Below, piece by piece: positions 11,461 to 25,230 of a DNA stretch of 64,000 nt (the stretch's first letter is position 1; each line of letters begins with the position of its first letter). The position numbers were made by a program, and so were the translations under genes. The stretch comes from Alopecurus myosuroides (taxonomy: Eukaryota > Streptophyta > Magnoliopsida > Poales > Poaceae), in NCBI GenBank assembly GCA_028641055.1, contig CM054062.1, positions 13,490,826-13,554,825 of the forward strand, read 5' to 3'. A model generated the notes under the pieces. That model was not told the DNA's origin and did no database searches. It worked only from the letters and a program-made list of their open reading frames with translations.

Positions 11461-14147
11461 GTATAATCTCTATAGTTCCAAGGTGACAGTGTGAGTGCTG
11501 TAGATTGATTAGAAATATACTATTCAAGAGATACGTTGTGGTGTTTATTAGTACTATCTTTGGATGCTCAAAGTGACAGGGTTGGGGTGTCCATTGATGG
11601 AAACATGAAGTTTCAGTTGTGCTTGTGTAGCACTACGCGATTCGCATCCTACTTATATTCACGAGGGACGATTCAAGAGCTATGTATTTCATAAATGTTG
11701 TTAGAGGAAGTATCATGTGTTTAATTATGTTAATGTTGTTGAGAGTTGCCACTAGTGAAATTATTATCCCTAGGCCTTATTTCCGACCATTGCTATATCG
11801 TTTTGTTTAAGTTTTACTACTTGTTTACTTGCAGCCATTTTTATTGAAGATTTACAAAACATTGTTTTCCCATCCATATTACCATATTTTTTCATCTCTT
11901 CGTTGAACTAGTGCACCTATACAACTGACAATTGCATTAGGTTTGTTGAGGACGCAAGAGAATCATCACATCACCACTCCATCCACTGTTTTATTGCACC
12001 TTTTGTTTCTAATATATTTTATTAAGAGATTTTTAGGTGTGGCTGAATTGACAACTCAGCTACTAAGGCTTATAGGTATTCTTTCGCGCCCCTTGTGTCG
12101 AATCAATAAATTGAGTTATGCTTACCCTCTAATACTATCGCGATCCCCTACAGTTGTGGGTTATCGAGACTGTTTTCTCGCGCCGTTGTTCGGGAGCATA
12201 GCTTTATCTATAAGTTCACTTGGGAAGTACACTCTTGATTTTTACTTGTTTCTTGTTTTTATTTTACTAGTTAGGCTTAATGGAAAACAATAAAAATACA
12301 AGAGAGATTTATGATATCTATGTTGAGTTAGGACATGAAGTGTTTGAAGAGAAAATTTAATAACCCGTGGAACTTTATTTGCATGCTAGTAGCAATGTTA
12401 AAACCCAAACCAAGTGGATTTATTATTTTGATGCACTAACGTTGCTAATGAGGATTGTGAGAAGTTTTAGGTGGAGGAAGTTTTCATGTGTAGGGAGAGA
12501 AGGATGATATGAGAAGATGAAGGATGGAAAAAAGCTCAAGCTTGGGTATTCGCATGTCACCCCAAGACATATCCAAGAAGTACAAGCGTCAAAGCTTGGG
12601 GATGCCAAGGCATCCCCTTCTTCATCAACAAAAATATTAGGTTTCTTTCAAAACACTATATTTTTATTCCTTCACATGATATGTGTTATTCTTGGAGCAT
12701 CATTTTATTTTTCTTCCAGTTTTTTTATTGCTGTAATAAATGGTTGGATCCTAATATATTAGTTTGGAGAGAGACATGCTCCATTTTCATTGTCTAGAAC
12801 ACTCTAGTTTTCACTCTTCTTGTTCTGCGAGTGTTCAGTTTTTGCTAGTACTGCGTTTAGCTCTTGTTTTCACTCGAAATTTTTTCAGAGCTTGTTTGTT
12901 TGATTCACTTATATATGACTATCTCTTTGGTATTTAATGTTTGTTTGATTTTAGAGTTGTTTCAAATAAGTTAACTGGTGTTGGCGAAGAGTAAATAATT
13001 TCATGCTTATAATGGTGCAATAATAAGCTTGTTTTGACGGTGGCTTAGCCTTTGACATGTCATGTTAGATGTTATTTTAATTGTGTCCTTAGTAGTATAT
13101 GATGTATCATGAATAGTCTCAAATAACTTAGAGTGCTTAATGTGTCATTGAAATTAAATGATGTGTTTTTTCCTCATATTGAAGCATGGTATTGTGGTAT
13201 TCTCCTTTGAACGATTTATTTGGATTGACTTGGTGCATGCTCACACCGTGTTATGACTATAAACCAGTCACATTTAGCCTCGATGATAATTTATTTTTTC
13301 ACTTGTAATATCACTTCATGCTTTGATTAATAATGTTTTATCGCTATGCATGATTATGATCGTTATTTGCTCTCTTAGTTGGTCGCTCCTAGTCTCTTGC
13401 TAGCCTTCACCTCGTACCGATTTTGATCTCTACTCGTGCATCCAACTCCACAAAACCAAAGTTTTCCAATGTGTCCACCATACCTACCTATATGTGGTAT
13501 TTCACCGCCACTCCAAGCAAATTTCTTGTGTACTACCTTTAAACCTTCAAAATTACTAAACCTGTTTTGTGTTCCTGTTTTAGCTCACGAGGAAGTAGTT
13601 TAAAGTTTATCATATCTTATGTCAAGAAAGGTTCTTCTCCCTTATTTCACCCGATGTGTATGGAATCTATGCTCATCTAAATTTTCCGAGAGTTGGTGCC
13701 AAATAATATGAAATTAAATACTAAAAAAGTCACTTCCCCATGGATTGATGAATGTTGGTGGGCACCCGTGGATAAGGCTAGCTCTGTTTTGTGTAAGACG
13801 AGGTGGGGGAAGTGCCAACCATAAGAAAAAATTCTAATGGAAACATTTCTCAAAAATCTAAACACTTTGCTTGGCATGGGTTATGGTAAGTTTTTCAGTA
13901 CCATTCATTGACATAGACATACACCTCTCTCAAAATCATATTTTCAATACCTCTGTTTTATTAAATAAAAAGCTCTAGCACATGAGTAATCCCTGCTTCC
14001 CTCCGCGAAGGGCCTTTCTTTTACGTTTATAATGAGTCTTCACCTTCTTACTTTATGCACCAGTTTAGAGAATAGAGTTGTCATTCTGAGTATAATGTGC
14101 ATAGTCCAAAAATTTATTATTGATTGACTCATGATTAGGGCATTGCT
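11461..14147 (+). mobile_element. Athila-lineage fragment (F): LTR end plus non-coding interior
   Basis: 11461-12166 resembles the 3' part of an Athila-type LTR. It is followed about ten bases later by GCGCCGTTG within 12178-12195, a decayed version of the tRNA-Asp primer site. 12196-14147 has no credible coding region. Its end (about 13960-14040) matches the reverse complement of 47560-47640 closely (the stretch with AGCTCTAGCACATGAGT), tying it to the interior of element D. The left end is cut by the Tat element and the right by the Copia LTR. Confidence 0.6.
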
Positions 14148-15811
14148 TGAAGGAGTTATACCCTAGAGGCAGATAATAAAGAGTATTTATTATCATAACT
14201 CTTATGTTCATAATGTTTTATACCATGCTATAACTGTATTAAGCGGAAACATTAATACACGTGTGGTATGTAAACAAACCATGTCCCTAGTAGCCTCTAA
14301 TTATACTAGTTCCGTTGGGCAACATATGATGAAGATTTCCTAATCATGGGCATTTATGTCATTGACAACAGAATCATGTCATTGGCTAATGATGTGATGG
14401 ACTCACACCCATTATGTTTATCATAACGAGATCTAGTCATTTAAAGTTCAACGTTATGTTAACAAAAGCGTAGTACCATGACCTTTGAACGTGAGATGGT
14501 ATATGAATTGCTACCCTGGAAGTTACTTTGATTGCATCAGATGTCACACCGTGACAGGGTGATTATAAAGGTGTCTCTTGGGTAATGAATGGGATATGTT
14601 GAGGCAAGCCATCAAGAGCGGGACTTGCCAATCCTGATGATGGATAGATACTCCAAGGCCCACTCTGTGGAGTTGCATCAATTAGCTTGCAAGCATGTGA
14701 CTCAGTCACGGGGATGCAACGACATAGAACGAGTAGAATTGTTATGTCAGGAACAAGACTGAACAGGGTATACAATACCGAAAGATCAAGTCTCAGACTA
14801 ACAGAGTATCACTAAGGCAAGAGGTATAGGGACTTATGTTTAAGTTTCAAAGCAACGCAAAACTTCGATGGATACATAGGGGCCATTATGGATGTCCAGA
14901 TCCCGCTAGTGGTCATTGGTCGTGGAGAGGTCTCGGCCATGTCTGGAGTAGCCCGAACCGTAGGGTGTCACACTTAAGGGTAGATGCTGTTTTAAGAGAG
15001 ATTTTAGTACCAAAGATAATAAATAAAGAGAGCTAGAATCATTCTTGTATTTATCCGACAGGAATCGGAGAGTTCCGAAGGGGTATCGAAACTAAGGGAG
15101 AAATGCCCGATAGTAAATGCATATTTATTATTAATTAGTGTAACTAATAATTAAGTATCTCTATTTTTATTTTTAAAGGCATACTAATGGGCCTTTCGAG
15201 CAAAAGAGGCCCATTAGGGGAAAAGTGGGAGAAGGAAAAGGGAAAAAGGAGGGGAGCCCACATGGGCCACTTGGGTCCCATGTGGGGATGCATAGCCCTC
15301 CCTTGGCCGCATGGCCATGTGTGGTTTAGTCCCACATGTCTTGGCCAAGGGGAGAGCCTCCCCTTCCCCTTTATATAATTGGAGTCCCCTCCCCTTTTTC
15401 CCATCCAACAATCTCTCCTCTCCAAACGTTGTTCTCTTTTGAGTCGTACTAGGAGTTTAGAATTCTCTACTATAAGCACTCCACTGTGCTATTAGTCTTC
15501 GATCGATCTCTCTACTTCCGCAACCTTCGTTGGGCCGGAGACCGGGAGTCATCGTCTACACCGGACGTGTGTAATCCCACGAGGTGCAACACATGGGGCA
15601 CTAGTCGTGGAACCACTCCTTGACCTTTATGTCGGCTTCATTGTCTTCATTGACAACCCTTGTGCAGGAGGGTAATCCCCGCTTTCGGTCTTCAAGGGTA
15701 TGATCACCGTTCCTTCTCTGTTGCTCTATATCTGCATAGTAATAGATCTTGGTTGTTTTTCGGTTATTGTTGTTAGAATGATTTTTTTGTTTTCTGCTAC
15801 GAAACCCTTCA
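14148..15811 (+). mobile_element. Copia LTR (5' LTR of a truncated element)
   Basis: The LTR runs from TGAAGG to CCTTCA, a six-base inverted repeat, over 1,664 bp. The opening (GTTATACCCTAGAGGC...) is characteristic of Triticeae Copia LTRs of the Angela/BARE or Maximus kind; I cannot choose between them. A TATA box (TATATAAT, about 15372-15379) is followed by a C-rich leader. It is a 5' LTR because a primer site follows. The five bases before it are TTGCT; no matching duplication or second LTR appears in the window. Confidence 0.8.
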
Positions 15812-15812
15812 G

Positions 15813-15825
15813 TGGTATCAGAGCT
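15813..15825 (+). other. Copia primer-binding site (tRNA-iMet)
   Basis: TGGTATCAGAGCT lies one base after the LTR and matches the 3' end of plant initiator methionine tRNA over its first twelve bases. Only 15812-15896 of the interior survives before element C begins. Confidence 0.85.
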
Positions 15826-16366
15826 GATCTATGTGTAGATATATAAGTATGGTTAGAACTCATGGTGGATTATGGAATCGATCTTGTAGTTGTTACTGAT
15901 GCGCGTGGAGCACACGTTCATTAGGATACCCCAAGAAGAAGGTATGAAGAGCATAGTAGCAAGTTTCCCTTAGAAAGAAACCAAGGTTGAATCGACCAGT
16001 GGGAGGAAGGAGTAACTTCATAAGGTTGATGCAGTTGAGATGGTAGGGTGCACTACCGGTTCAGCAGCAACGTGGAACCTACACAACACAATGAAATCAC
16101 TTTGCCCCAACGAAGCAGTGAGGTTGTGAATCTCACCGGTTTTGCTGAACACAAAGAGGTTAAACGTATGGTGTGGAAAACAGTATGAGAACAATATGAA
16201 AACAATGGAAGTAGTGTGAAAACAGTAATTGCAGTGGTTGTATTATCAGTACGAGAAAATGGATCGGGGTCCACAGTTCACTAGAGGTGTCTCTCCATAA
16301 AAGATAGCTAACATGCGTGGTGAACAAATTACAGTTGGGCAATTGATAGATAAAGAAGAACGCATG

Positions 16367-18066
16367 TGATGCATGTAAAATGCATAGATGAATTTTGCAT
16401 ATTTTCACATGGTTTTCTATTACATATTGCATCATATAAGGGTATAATTCAATGTTTTATAGTATTTTGGGGTTAAATTACAAAGTCCCCAACTTTTATG
16501 GAATTAACCCTGCCTGTCAGAAACCCCGTTTTCTATATTTTTGACGTTTCAGGGGGCAAACTTCCGCGAAATCACCTGAAAATCTGCGGGGGTCATTTTC
16601 TTGGAAGGAGAAGACTTGCGGGCGAAGGATCCACGAGAATTGGGCAAGGAGGCCCAAAAGAGGACCCTCCACGCGGCCAGATTCCTTGGCCGCATGAGAG
16701 GCCCCCTTTTGGCCCCTATGGCCCCAATTCCTTCCATCTTCGACTTACCGACTCCGTCTTGACCTAAAACCGACTATAAAAGGGTCCCCCGTACCCTTAC
16801 GGAAGAGAGCGCCGCCGAAACACCGAAACAGAGACCTGGAGTTCTAGATTGGAGGGGGAAAACTCCGGCGGGGCGCCGCCGGTGTGATCTCCTACCCCTC
16901 CAACGTCATCTCCATCGACATCTCCATGAAGAGGGAGTAGTCCACCCCAGGGCTATGGGTTTGTGGAAGTAGCACTTGTATCTCTATCTCTATGTGCTTC
17001 ACTAATTAGATCCGTATGAGCTGCCTCACATGATTACGGGCACCGTTGTAATTCCTATGTGGTGGATCTTTTCTGTGAGTTATTGAATCTGAGATTGCAA
17101 TTGTTTCTCTTGAGTTATTTGAGTATATGTATCTTATGTACCCCGTTCTTATTTGCTAGCTTTGATCAATCTAGTTCTTGAGAGCGTGTGTGGGGTTATG
17201 GGTGCATTAGTTGGAGTAACGGGGGTGGCTAGTGATGTGAAAGTGACAGAAGTTCAGCGATCCACTTAGGTTTTGTTAAACCTTTCTTAGTTACCTCACT
17301 AGGGATAAAAAGGAGTACCTTGTTACCGGGGATTTGAAGTGACACTAATCAATCTCCATGACTAGATCTAGCAAGTTCTTACTTCAACTTCATGTCACAT
17401 TGCTTAAAGCTATACTCTGGTTTTTCCTTAATTATCGAGGTGTTATGATTTATTTCGCATCTTGGTGGAGTATAAGAGGGATCAATATGACCGTAGAGAT
17501 CTCTATGCTAGGACGCGATGCCCATATGAAAGCACTCAATGTTAAACATGTTATTGTAATCTCACATGTAATTCTTTATGTCCACCGTCTACCACTTTAT
17601 TTGAGAGAATGCAAGTGTGAAACCATGAACCCAGGTCCTATTTTAATTATAATAAAACACTCTAGTTACTTTGCTGCAATTTACTTTACTTGCACTTTAC
17701 TTTACTTGCATCTCCAATTCGAATTTACATTATCTCCATCACCACTTGCATCACAAAAATACAAAAACAATCCATTGCATATTTATTTTCTCATTTGCAT
17801 TTAGTAGTAGATTTAATTATTGCACATTTACTTTCAGTTTTGCATTGCTATTTAGAAGTCTCACACCTTGTGCTTGACAACCACTTGGTGAGGTTGAGGG
17901 CACAAAATTCTCTACTTGTTTGCAGGATCCTGGAGGAAGCTTGGAAGACAACTGCTGAAATACTGGCTCCCCAAGAGTTCGATATAAACCCTCGAGTCAC
18001 CCTCGTGGGGAAGAAAGCTTGCTACTAGCTACACACTCTGCACTTGGAGTCTCAACCTAGCCATCA
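16367..18066 (+). mobile_element. Element A 5' LTR
   Basis: 1,700 bp from TGATGCATGT to TAGCCATCA. A TATA box (TATAAAAG, 16775-16782) precedes a leader of GC-rich sequence. Short ORFs inside it (for example 17358-17804) recur in the 3' LTR by simple LTR identity and show no protein features. Confidence 0.9.
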
Positions 18067-18076
18067 AGCGTTTTTC

Positions 18077-18094
18077 TGGTGCCGTTGCCGGGGA
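18077..18094 (+). other. Element A primer-binding site (tRNA-Asp type)
   Basis: TGGTGCCGTTGCCGGGGA starts ten bases after the LTR. Athila elements use the tRNA-Asp 3' end (TGGCGCCGTTGCCGGGGA); one base differs, at 18080. 18095-18425 is an untranslated T-rich leader before gag. Confidence 0.85.
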
Positions 18095-18425
18095 GCCATA
18101 GGTGAAGGAGTTGTCCAAGGGAGCTCACAAGAAGTCTTCATCACCAACAAGGTGTGCAAACACCTAAGCTTGGGGAGGTTGCACCTACGTGAGTACCGTC
18201 CTTTCTATCTCCACCTTCTTTCAAGTAGATTGTTTTGTTTCTTGTCTTGTTTTTGTTTTTGTTTTGTTTTTGTTCTATTTTTTGTTTTGTCTTGCATATT
18301 TTATTTTAGTTTGCATTTTAGTTTTGCATTTAGTTATCTAGTTTATTTTAGTATTTCGAAGTTGCCTAGTTACTTTACTTTTCAGTTTTGCATAAAAAAT
18401 TAAAAACTACATAAAAACTGTTAAA

Positions 18426-20441
18426 ATGGGTGATAGAACTAAATTAAGTGACTACACAAATACACCCGATGACCAATTCATTGCTAGGACAATTACTACA
18501 CCTGAAATACAAGCTGAAAGCTATGAAGTAAGTCCTAGTTTATTGAATTTAATTACTAGAGAGCAATTTGGTGGTAGTGCTATGGAGGATGCCTCTATGC
18601 ATCTTCATGATTTCATGGAAATATGTGATATGCAAAAATTAAAAAAAGTGGAAAGTAGTGTTTTAAAACAGAAATTATTTCCTTCTTCACTTAGAGGAAA
18701 GGCTAAAGAATGGTTACTTTCACTACCTACAGCTAGTATAAAGTCTTGTGATGATTTAAAATAAGCTTTCATTAAGAAATATTATCCTCCCGTTAAAATT
18801 TTGCAAAATAGGAATAATATCCTCTCATTTAGGCAAAATGATAATGAACATGTAGCCATGGCATGTGATAGAATTAAATTAATGATTAGAACATGCCCAT
18901 CACATATATTAAATGAATGGACCATACTACACTCTTTTTATAATGGTCTAAACTACATGTCTAGAAATATACTTGATTCTGCTGCTGGAGGTGCCTTTAT
19001 GAGTAAAACTGTAGGTGAGGCTAAGAGCATATTAGAAAGCATATTGCAAAATTATAGTCAATGGAATACTGAAAGAGCACCCAATCCCACTAAGAAAATA
19101 AACTCAATTTAAGAAACCAATTATTTGTCTTCTAAAATGGACACTATTCTTGCTTTTATTAATAAACAAAATATGGAGAATGTGCCTTTGCAGGAGCTAG
19201 TTGGTAGTAATTCTGAAAGTGTGGATGTTAATTTTGTTAGGAATTATGGTAGCAATGGTTTTGGTAATGCTTACAATTCATATAGTAAACCTCCTTATGT
19301 GCCAAATAAACCTTTTGTTCCATATCCTAATGCTAATGAAAATAAGTGGAAGCCTTCTAGTGAAATTTCTGAATCTAATAAATTGCTTATGGAACAAGTT
19401 GCTAGTCACAATGCTATGATACATGAGTTAAATAAGTCTATTGCATCCATTAGTAGTGATATTAAAGGATTGCAACTTCAATCTTCGAATTTAGATAAAG
19501 CATTGTCGAAATTAGCTGATAATCAAGCAACTCTATTAAGCATGTCAGCAGGAAAGACACAAGAACAACCTAGTGTAGGAATGAATTCTATTACTATTGC
19601 TGCTCCTATTATTGAAAATATTGATCATATTGCTGAGAATTCAAGTGAGCATGTCCCTACTAGCTTAGAAGAAACTTTGAATGAAATAGTGAAGTACCCT
19701 GAATATTTACTTCCATATATGTCTTATCTTGCTAGCAAAGATGAAATTAGTCCTCATGAATCAAGCATGCTAGCTAAATTAGAGAGTAAAGTAGAGGAAA
19801 TTATGATTCTTACTGAAATTAAGGATCCATTGCTTGATTTAGAAAAAAGTAGCTTGCAAGAACTTATTGCTACTCTACAAAAATTTGCTAGTGATCCCAC
19901 TATAAATGTTAATCAACCTGGCTTTGGATCTTATATTGCTAATCATGTCTTGCAAGAAAAAATTTCTAGGCACAAGAATGATGCCATGATACCTCCTAAG
20001 CTTGGGGATGCATGGATCCCCAAGGTGCTAGTTTCAATTGGAAAAGAAATTCACCATGCTATGTTAGATCTAGGTTCTAGTGTATCGGTACTCTCTAAAG
20101 AATTATATGAATTGCTAGAACTAGAAAATTTAGAAAAGTGCTCAAGTGAATTTGTACTTGCTGATAACTATACTAAACATGCTGTAGGAAAAGTAAAATA
20201 TGTTATGATTGAATTGCACATGACTTTCGTACCCGTTGATTTCATTATTATGGATATGGGGGATAAATCCCCTAGTCCTATTATTTTGGGTAGACCTTTT
20301 CTTCGTACTACAGGTGCAATCATAGACTCCAAGGAAGGGAATGTCAAGTTTAAGTTACCTCACAAGAAAATCATGGAGCACTTCCCAAGGAAGAGGGGCA
20401 CACTGAAGAACAAGCTCCCTCATGAGCTTTATCCCTCTTGA
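18426..20441 (+). pseudogene. Element A gag-protease, two in-frame stops
   Basis: A single frame of 672 codons from ATG 18426 to TGA 20441 is interrupted only by TAA at 18762-18764 and TAA at 19110-19112; there is no frameshift. Gag motifs are LLNLITREQFGG and LFPSSLRGKAKEWLLSLP. The middle is Asn/Ser-rich, as in Athila gag. The protease region carries LDLGSSVSVLSKELYELLE and IILGRPFLRTTGAIIDSKEG. The frame ends in a normal-looking stop soon after protease, where RT would be expected to continue. Loss of the whole polymerase and integrase part is therefore by element structure rather than by a local break. Confidence 0.85.
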
Positions 20442-22808
20442 TTATCAAGTAAGTAAATCCTAGTTATATGGCTATAAAGAAAGCGCTTTACGGGAGGCAA
20501 CCCGGTTTTTTTTGTTTGGATTTTCCTAGTGTCCTATTTCTGTCTCAAGGGATTAGTTTTTTTGTTTTAATTCTGGATTTTTCAATAAAGAGTCAAGTCA
20601 AACCCATTTGGACTTATAAGTTGCTATCCTAGTGCATGAAATTTCTGTTTCAGCACGAGTCTGCTCACCGTATGATTTTACGTTTTTTATTGGTATGTCG
20701 GATTGAGCTAATTTTTTAGTATGTTCTGCAACTTTTTGTCCTATGTAAGAACAAAAATTGCCTTAATTTTTTGACGATGTTAGCTTAGGGAAAAATGTTC
20801 GTTTTGATGCTGCTGCTGCTTTTCTGGACAGATTCTGCCATCTTTTGTTTTATGCACTCTTTGGGCTTGGGATCGAATTTCCATGATTCTTTCAAGCAAG
20901 AGAGTGAACATACAACATAATGAAACTTATTGTCTATCTACTGTAGAATTTGATTTGGAATTTTGCACAACAAGCATGTGATTTGTTTGTCCTTGCTAAT
21001 CTCACCCCACAGAAAAAGAATGGGAGAAACATGTTTTGTGAAGTTTTTTCACAGGGAATAGAGGAGCTGCACCTCAAGACATCCAAGAATAGTGAAATAC
21101 ATAAGATTGGGGATGTTATGAACACCCCACTGGAGCTACACTCTTTTGGTTAGCACACGTCTACTTTCTGTTTTTCTAAGCAAAGCATTTATCGTAGAGA
21201 CTTGAAGCGTCTAGTTTGTGTTTTTATTTTTGTTTTGATAAGACCACCACCATAATTTTATATGAGATTGAGCTACTGGAGTTTGGGGTTGGAATGTATT
21301 GGATGCTAGTATTATGACTTGGAATAGGGATGCCATGGTTGATTTGAAGAGCTACATATGTTTGCATGATTTATAGGCTTTTTATGTGTAGAAATTTGCA
21401 ATAATGTTGTCTTGAGCTATCTCTTATTCATGTACTTGATGTTAATTGCTGGTTTATTTAGTTTGTCATGAAATTAGTAGTTATATGGACATATTCATGC
21501 ATAGTAGTTGGTCAACTATCTCCCTCTTGCTAGCCCAAATTTTTTAAAATTCCAACAAGTAAAAACTTGTTTCCAACACTCCTTAGCCAAGTATTTCCAG
21601 TGAGTCCACCATATCTTCCCTTTAGCTTCATTGCTATTCCGAGTATGTTCACCATGTTATTGTGTTATTTATGTTCTAAATTAAGATATTCACTTTATTA
21701 ATTGTCATGGGTTGAACTTGGGATAGGACTCTCACGAACTTTAGAAGGCACACTTTACTTTTTATGCATCTAATAAACATGACCCAATAATGGGAGCCAC
21801 AAGTTTTGCGTTTTACAAGTGTGTGTTTGGGAGCTAGATATAAACGTGTATCATCGAAAAGCTTTCAACATTGCACAAAAAATTTACATTTGGTTGATAT
21901 CATGTACTTTTGTTTTTGGACTCCTGCCATGCCGAAATGAAATAGAGGAATAGTAAGTTTTGATGAGTAAGTATCTATATGATTAGAGAAACGCATTGGG
22001 CCGCTAACCCAAGCCATGCTTTATCATGGTGGAAATTTACTTACAGCTTGAGTGACTCTACAATACATCCTATAATAAAATAGGAAGCTATGCATAATAG
22101 TGAATGAAAAAAAAGGATGATGAGTCTACTCCGTTTGTTCATCTTGTCATTGTAACATGGGCTTGTTTCCATGTCATGGGGCAAGAGGTACCTCTTTGCA
22201 GTTCTCTATGATGTCATTAATACTTATTATGATTATACAAAGCTTATTAGGAATCTTAAGTTGAGTAATCATGGAGTAGGTTTTCACACTCACGGGGCAT
22301 GAGGCTTTCAACCACCTTATCATTCTCATTACTTCAATACTCACAATTTTAAGATGCTAGTGATAAAGGGGCAATGAGAGTCCTAGATCAATGGATACCA
22401 CATTTCAATTAGTAATTTTAGTTGAATAATTTAGAGGATAAATAAGACTTGATCATGTTTTAACTCTACTCAATTTTCTCCAAAGTGTCCACCATATTTT
22501 CTATTCTCCATTATGCTATTCTTTGACCAATATAGGATTTTATTTTTCATTTTGTGTATGCATTTGGTCCATAGTGCTTTTATTTCATTATACACTTTGT
22601 GAACTTTCATGAAGCATCTTTGCTTGCATATTTGATATTTCTTACAACATGAATTGTATATTGCTACTCATTTCTAGTATTAATCATTTGATTATATGTA
22701 GCATGAATAATCCTCCTTGATATCCCATGATTGTTTCAATATGCAAAACCCATCTTAGATTTATCACCTTCATACTCTAGGACGAGCATGGGTTAAGGTT
22801 GGGGATGT
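20442..22808 (+). other. Element A 3' non-coding tail
   Basis: 2.4 kb of AT-rich sequence without a credible ORF between gag-protease and the 3' LTR. Parts resemble the tails of fragment F (around 13400-13560) and element C (reverse strand, around 41800-42000), for example the phrase describing TGTCCACCATA near 13468 and GAGTCCACCATATC near 21602. Confidence 0.7.
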
Positions 22809-23376
22809 TGATGCATGTAAAATGCATAGATGAATTTTTCATATTTTCACATGGTTTTCTATTACATATTGCATCATATAAGGGTATAATTCAATGTTTT
22901 ATAGTATTTTGGGGTTTAATTACAAAGTCCCCCAACTTTTATGGAATTAACCCTGCCTGTCAGAAACCCCTTTTTCTATATTTTTGACGTTTCAGGGGGC
23001 AAACTTCCGCGAAATCACCTGAAAATCTGTGGGGGTCATTTTCTTTGAAGGAGAAGACTTGCGGGCGAAGGATCCACGAGAATTGGGCAAGGAGCCCCGA
23101 CAGAGGACCCTCCACGCGGCCAGATTCCTTGGCCGCGTGAGAGGTCCCCTATTGGCCCCTGTGGCCCCAATTCCTTCCATCTTCGACTTACCGACTCCGT
23201 CTTGACCTAAAACCGACTATAAAAAGGGTCCCCCGTACCCTTACGGAGGATTGCACCGTCGAAACACCAAAACAGAGACCTGGAGTTCCAAATTGGAGGG
23301 GGAAAACTCCGGCGGGGCGCCGCCGGTGTGATCTCCTACCCCTCCAACGTCATCTCCATCGACATCTCCATGAAGA
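22809..23376 (+). mobile_element. Element A 3' LTR, first part
   Basis: Matches 16367-16932 of the 5' LTR nearly base for base. It stops at the GAAGA target site of element B (23372-23376) and resumes at 38563. Confidence 0.9.
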
Positions 23377-23852
23377 TGTCGCACCCGGACTTCTAGAGGA
23401 TACTCACCGTACGAACTGAACAGTATTTTGGTTGGATTACGGGGCTTAACGGCTCCCGCGTCCCCTTACGGGTAGGCCAGCACTTATGTGCGACAACCAA
23501 CCATTACTGTTCACCGTCGATGTAAACTATCCCGTAGAAATCAGGATACTACCATTGACGTACTTCATACCATACACACATGGTACGTCAACGGTTTTTG
23601 AACAAAAGGTTAACACAACATGCCTCTACGACACAAATGTTTGAAATAAGGTTGCAAATGGCCTTCACTAAGGCAGAAATAGCAAATACAATCATCCAGA
23701 GGACACATGTCCCAACATAACATTCATTACATCAGCGGAAGCAATCAAAGGTGTCTGGGTACAGACAAATCCAACAGGCTTAAGAAGCCGGAGAAAATAA
23801 AGAAGACGAAGCCCATCCACGTAGGTCCTGGATCCAGCCCTGGTCCAGCTAT

Positions 23853-25230
23853 CTACTCGTCTGCAGTCTCGTCAAACTCCACGAAGTAGCCATCCTGGTG
23901 GTCATCGTAGCCGTAGTCGTAGTCTGCGTAAACCACAGCCCCAAAGGGGTCAGTACAACAACGTACTGGCAAGCAAGACTCACAGTTCACCAAAGTGTAG
24001 CCCGTCAACACAAGCACAGATGACTTGGGTTCAACGGAAAGAAGGGGATATATAAGATGCTGCAACTGGCTGCACTAACCAACTACAGAGATTCTATCAC
24101 TTCCAACTATCAGAAAGGGGATAAGATCGAGTGTTGTAACCAACTGAAAGATAACTTCAAACAAACCCATCCTGGATCTCGCCCCTTATCCAAAGAAGCA
24201 ATCCGAGGATAACTCACACAGTTGGATTAAGATGAAACAAGTTATTGTGACAATAATCCTATTACTAGTCAAATTGATAATCATGGGGTGTGAGATTATG
24301 AATCATTAGGTTTAAGTTGTCCTGAGTACTTGTTAGCCAGTACTTTCACCAAGTAGTCCATAACCGCGGAAAACACGGCTTCTCGAGAAGATTATCCCTG
24401 CAGGGTTGCACCAATTTGGCCGTACACGTATGAATAACCCGCCAGATGGGATGCCTCCCACCAAGCGGGGCACTCAACACAACTCAACTCTTCTCCGCAT
24501 CAAGCCCAAAGCACCTTGGGCGCACGGCTAATCGAGCCCAGAAGAAAATGGACCCTCATAGAACTCTAAGAACGTGTCCCCCTATATGCCGACTACAAAA
24601 GTTCCACCCTGCGCTGGGCTCGCAAAAACATGCATGCGGCAAATAGAAAGCACGAACTAAATGAGATGATTTGGACGAGATGCGAATCGAATCAAATTGA
24701 GGGGGGCGCCCATACTCGCTTCCCACATGCGGGTAGTGCGCTCATCATGGATCAGTATACAAGACCCTTTTCCTATTAGGGTCGACACTAGCAGGCCTCA
24801 AAACCACACCGGGCCTCCTGCCGGTGCCTTATCATCAAATTATTATTAACAGTAATAACATTAGCATGATTGATTGATTGATTAAACATCGAGCCCCCAG
24901 AACATAATGAAATATAGTAACTGAAAGTAACGGGTAACAGACTCGAGCAAAACAATCTAAGCATACTAGTAAGACATTGGCTCAATCAATAGGGTTGTAG
25001 GAGGGGTGGTGAGGCAATATCAGGGTTAAAGGATTCATGTGATAGGTTCGTAACAGAAACAACTACCACTAAGGCTAGCAAGAATAGACAACGGAAAGTA
25101 TCGGTAACCAGGGTTGAAAGGAACACAATGGTTCATGTGAGTGATAACTTGCCTGCGAACTCAGCAGCCTGGTACTGAGCTAGATCCTCAGAAGGGGTGC
25201 TGTAAGGATCGTCTGTCTCAACGTCGTCGT
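23853..25230 (-). CDS. LTR mini-gene, predicted exons 2 and 3 (element B 3' LTR)
   Basis: Exon 2 is 25230-25153 (78 nt) and exon 3 is 23923-23853 (71 nt, ending in TAG). The acceptors are AATAG and ACGCAG; the donor is CAG|GCAAGT. Exon 3 has exactly two extra codons relative to copies G and H and ends GYFVEFDETADE. The in-frame six-base difference is what coding sequence would show. I could not find a matching exon 1: the ATG at 27060-27058 opens a nine-codon frame that ends in TAG before any good donor. Either this subfamily uses another first exon or its frame is already broken. Confidence 0.35.

Noticed and set aside
17358..18403. Overlapping ORFs of 60-150 codons in the A LTR and leader
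   Set aside because: T-rich, hydrophobic by composition; they recur only through LTR identity.
20442..22808. Envelope-like gene expected in some Athila elements
   Set aside because: No ORF of adequate length or with membrane segments in this tail, nor in 40813-43695.
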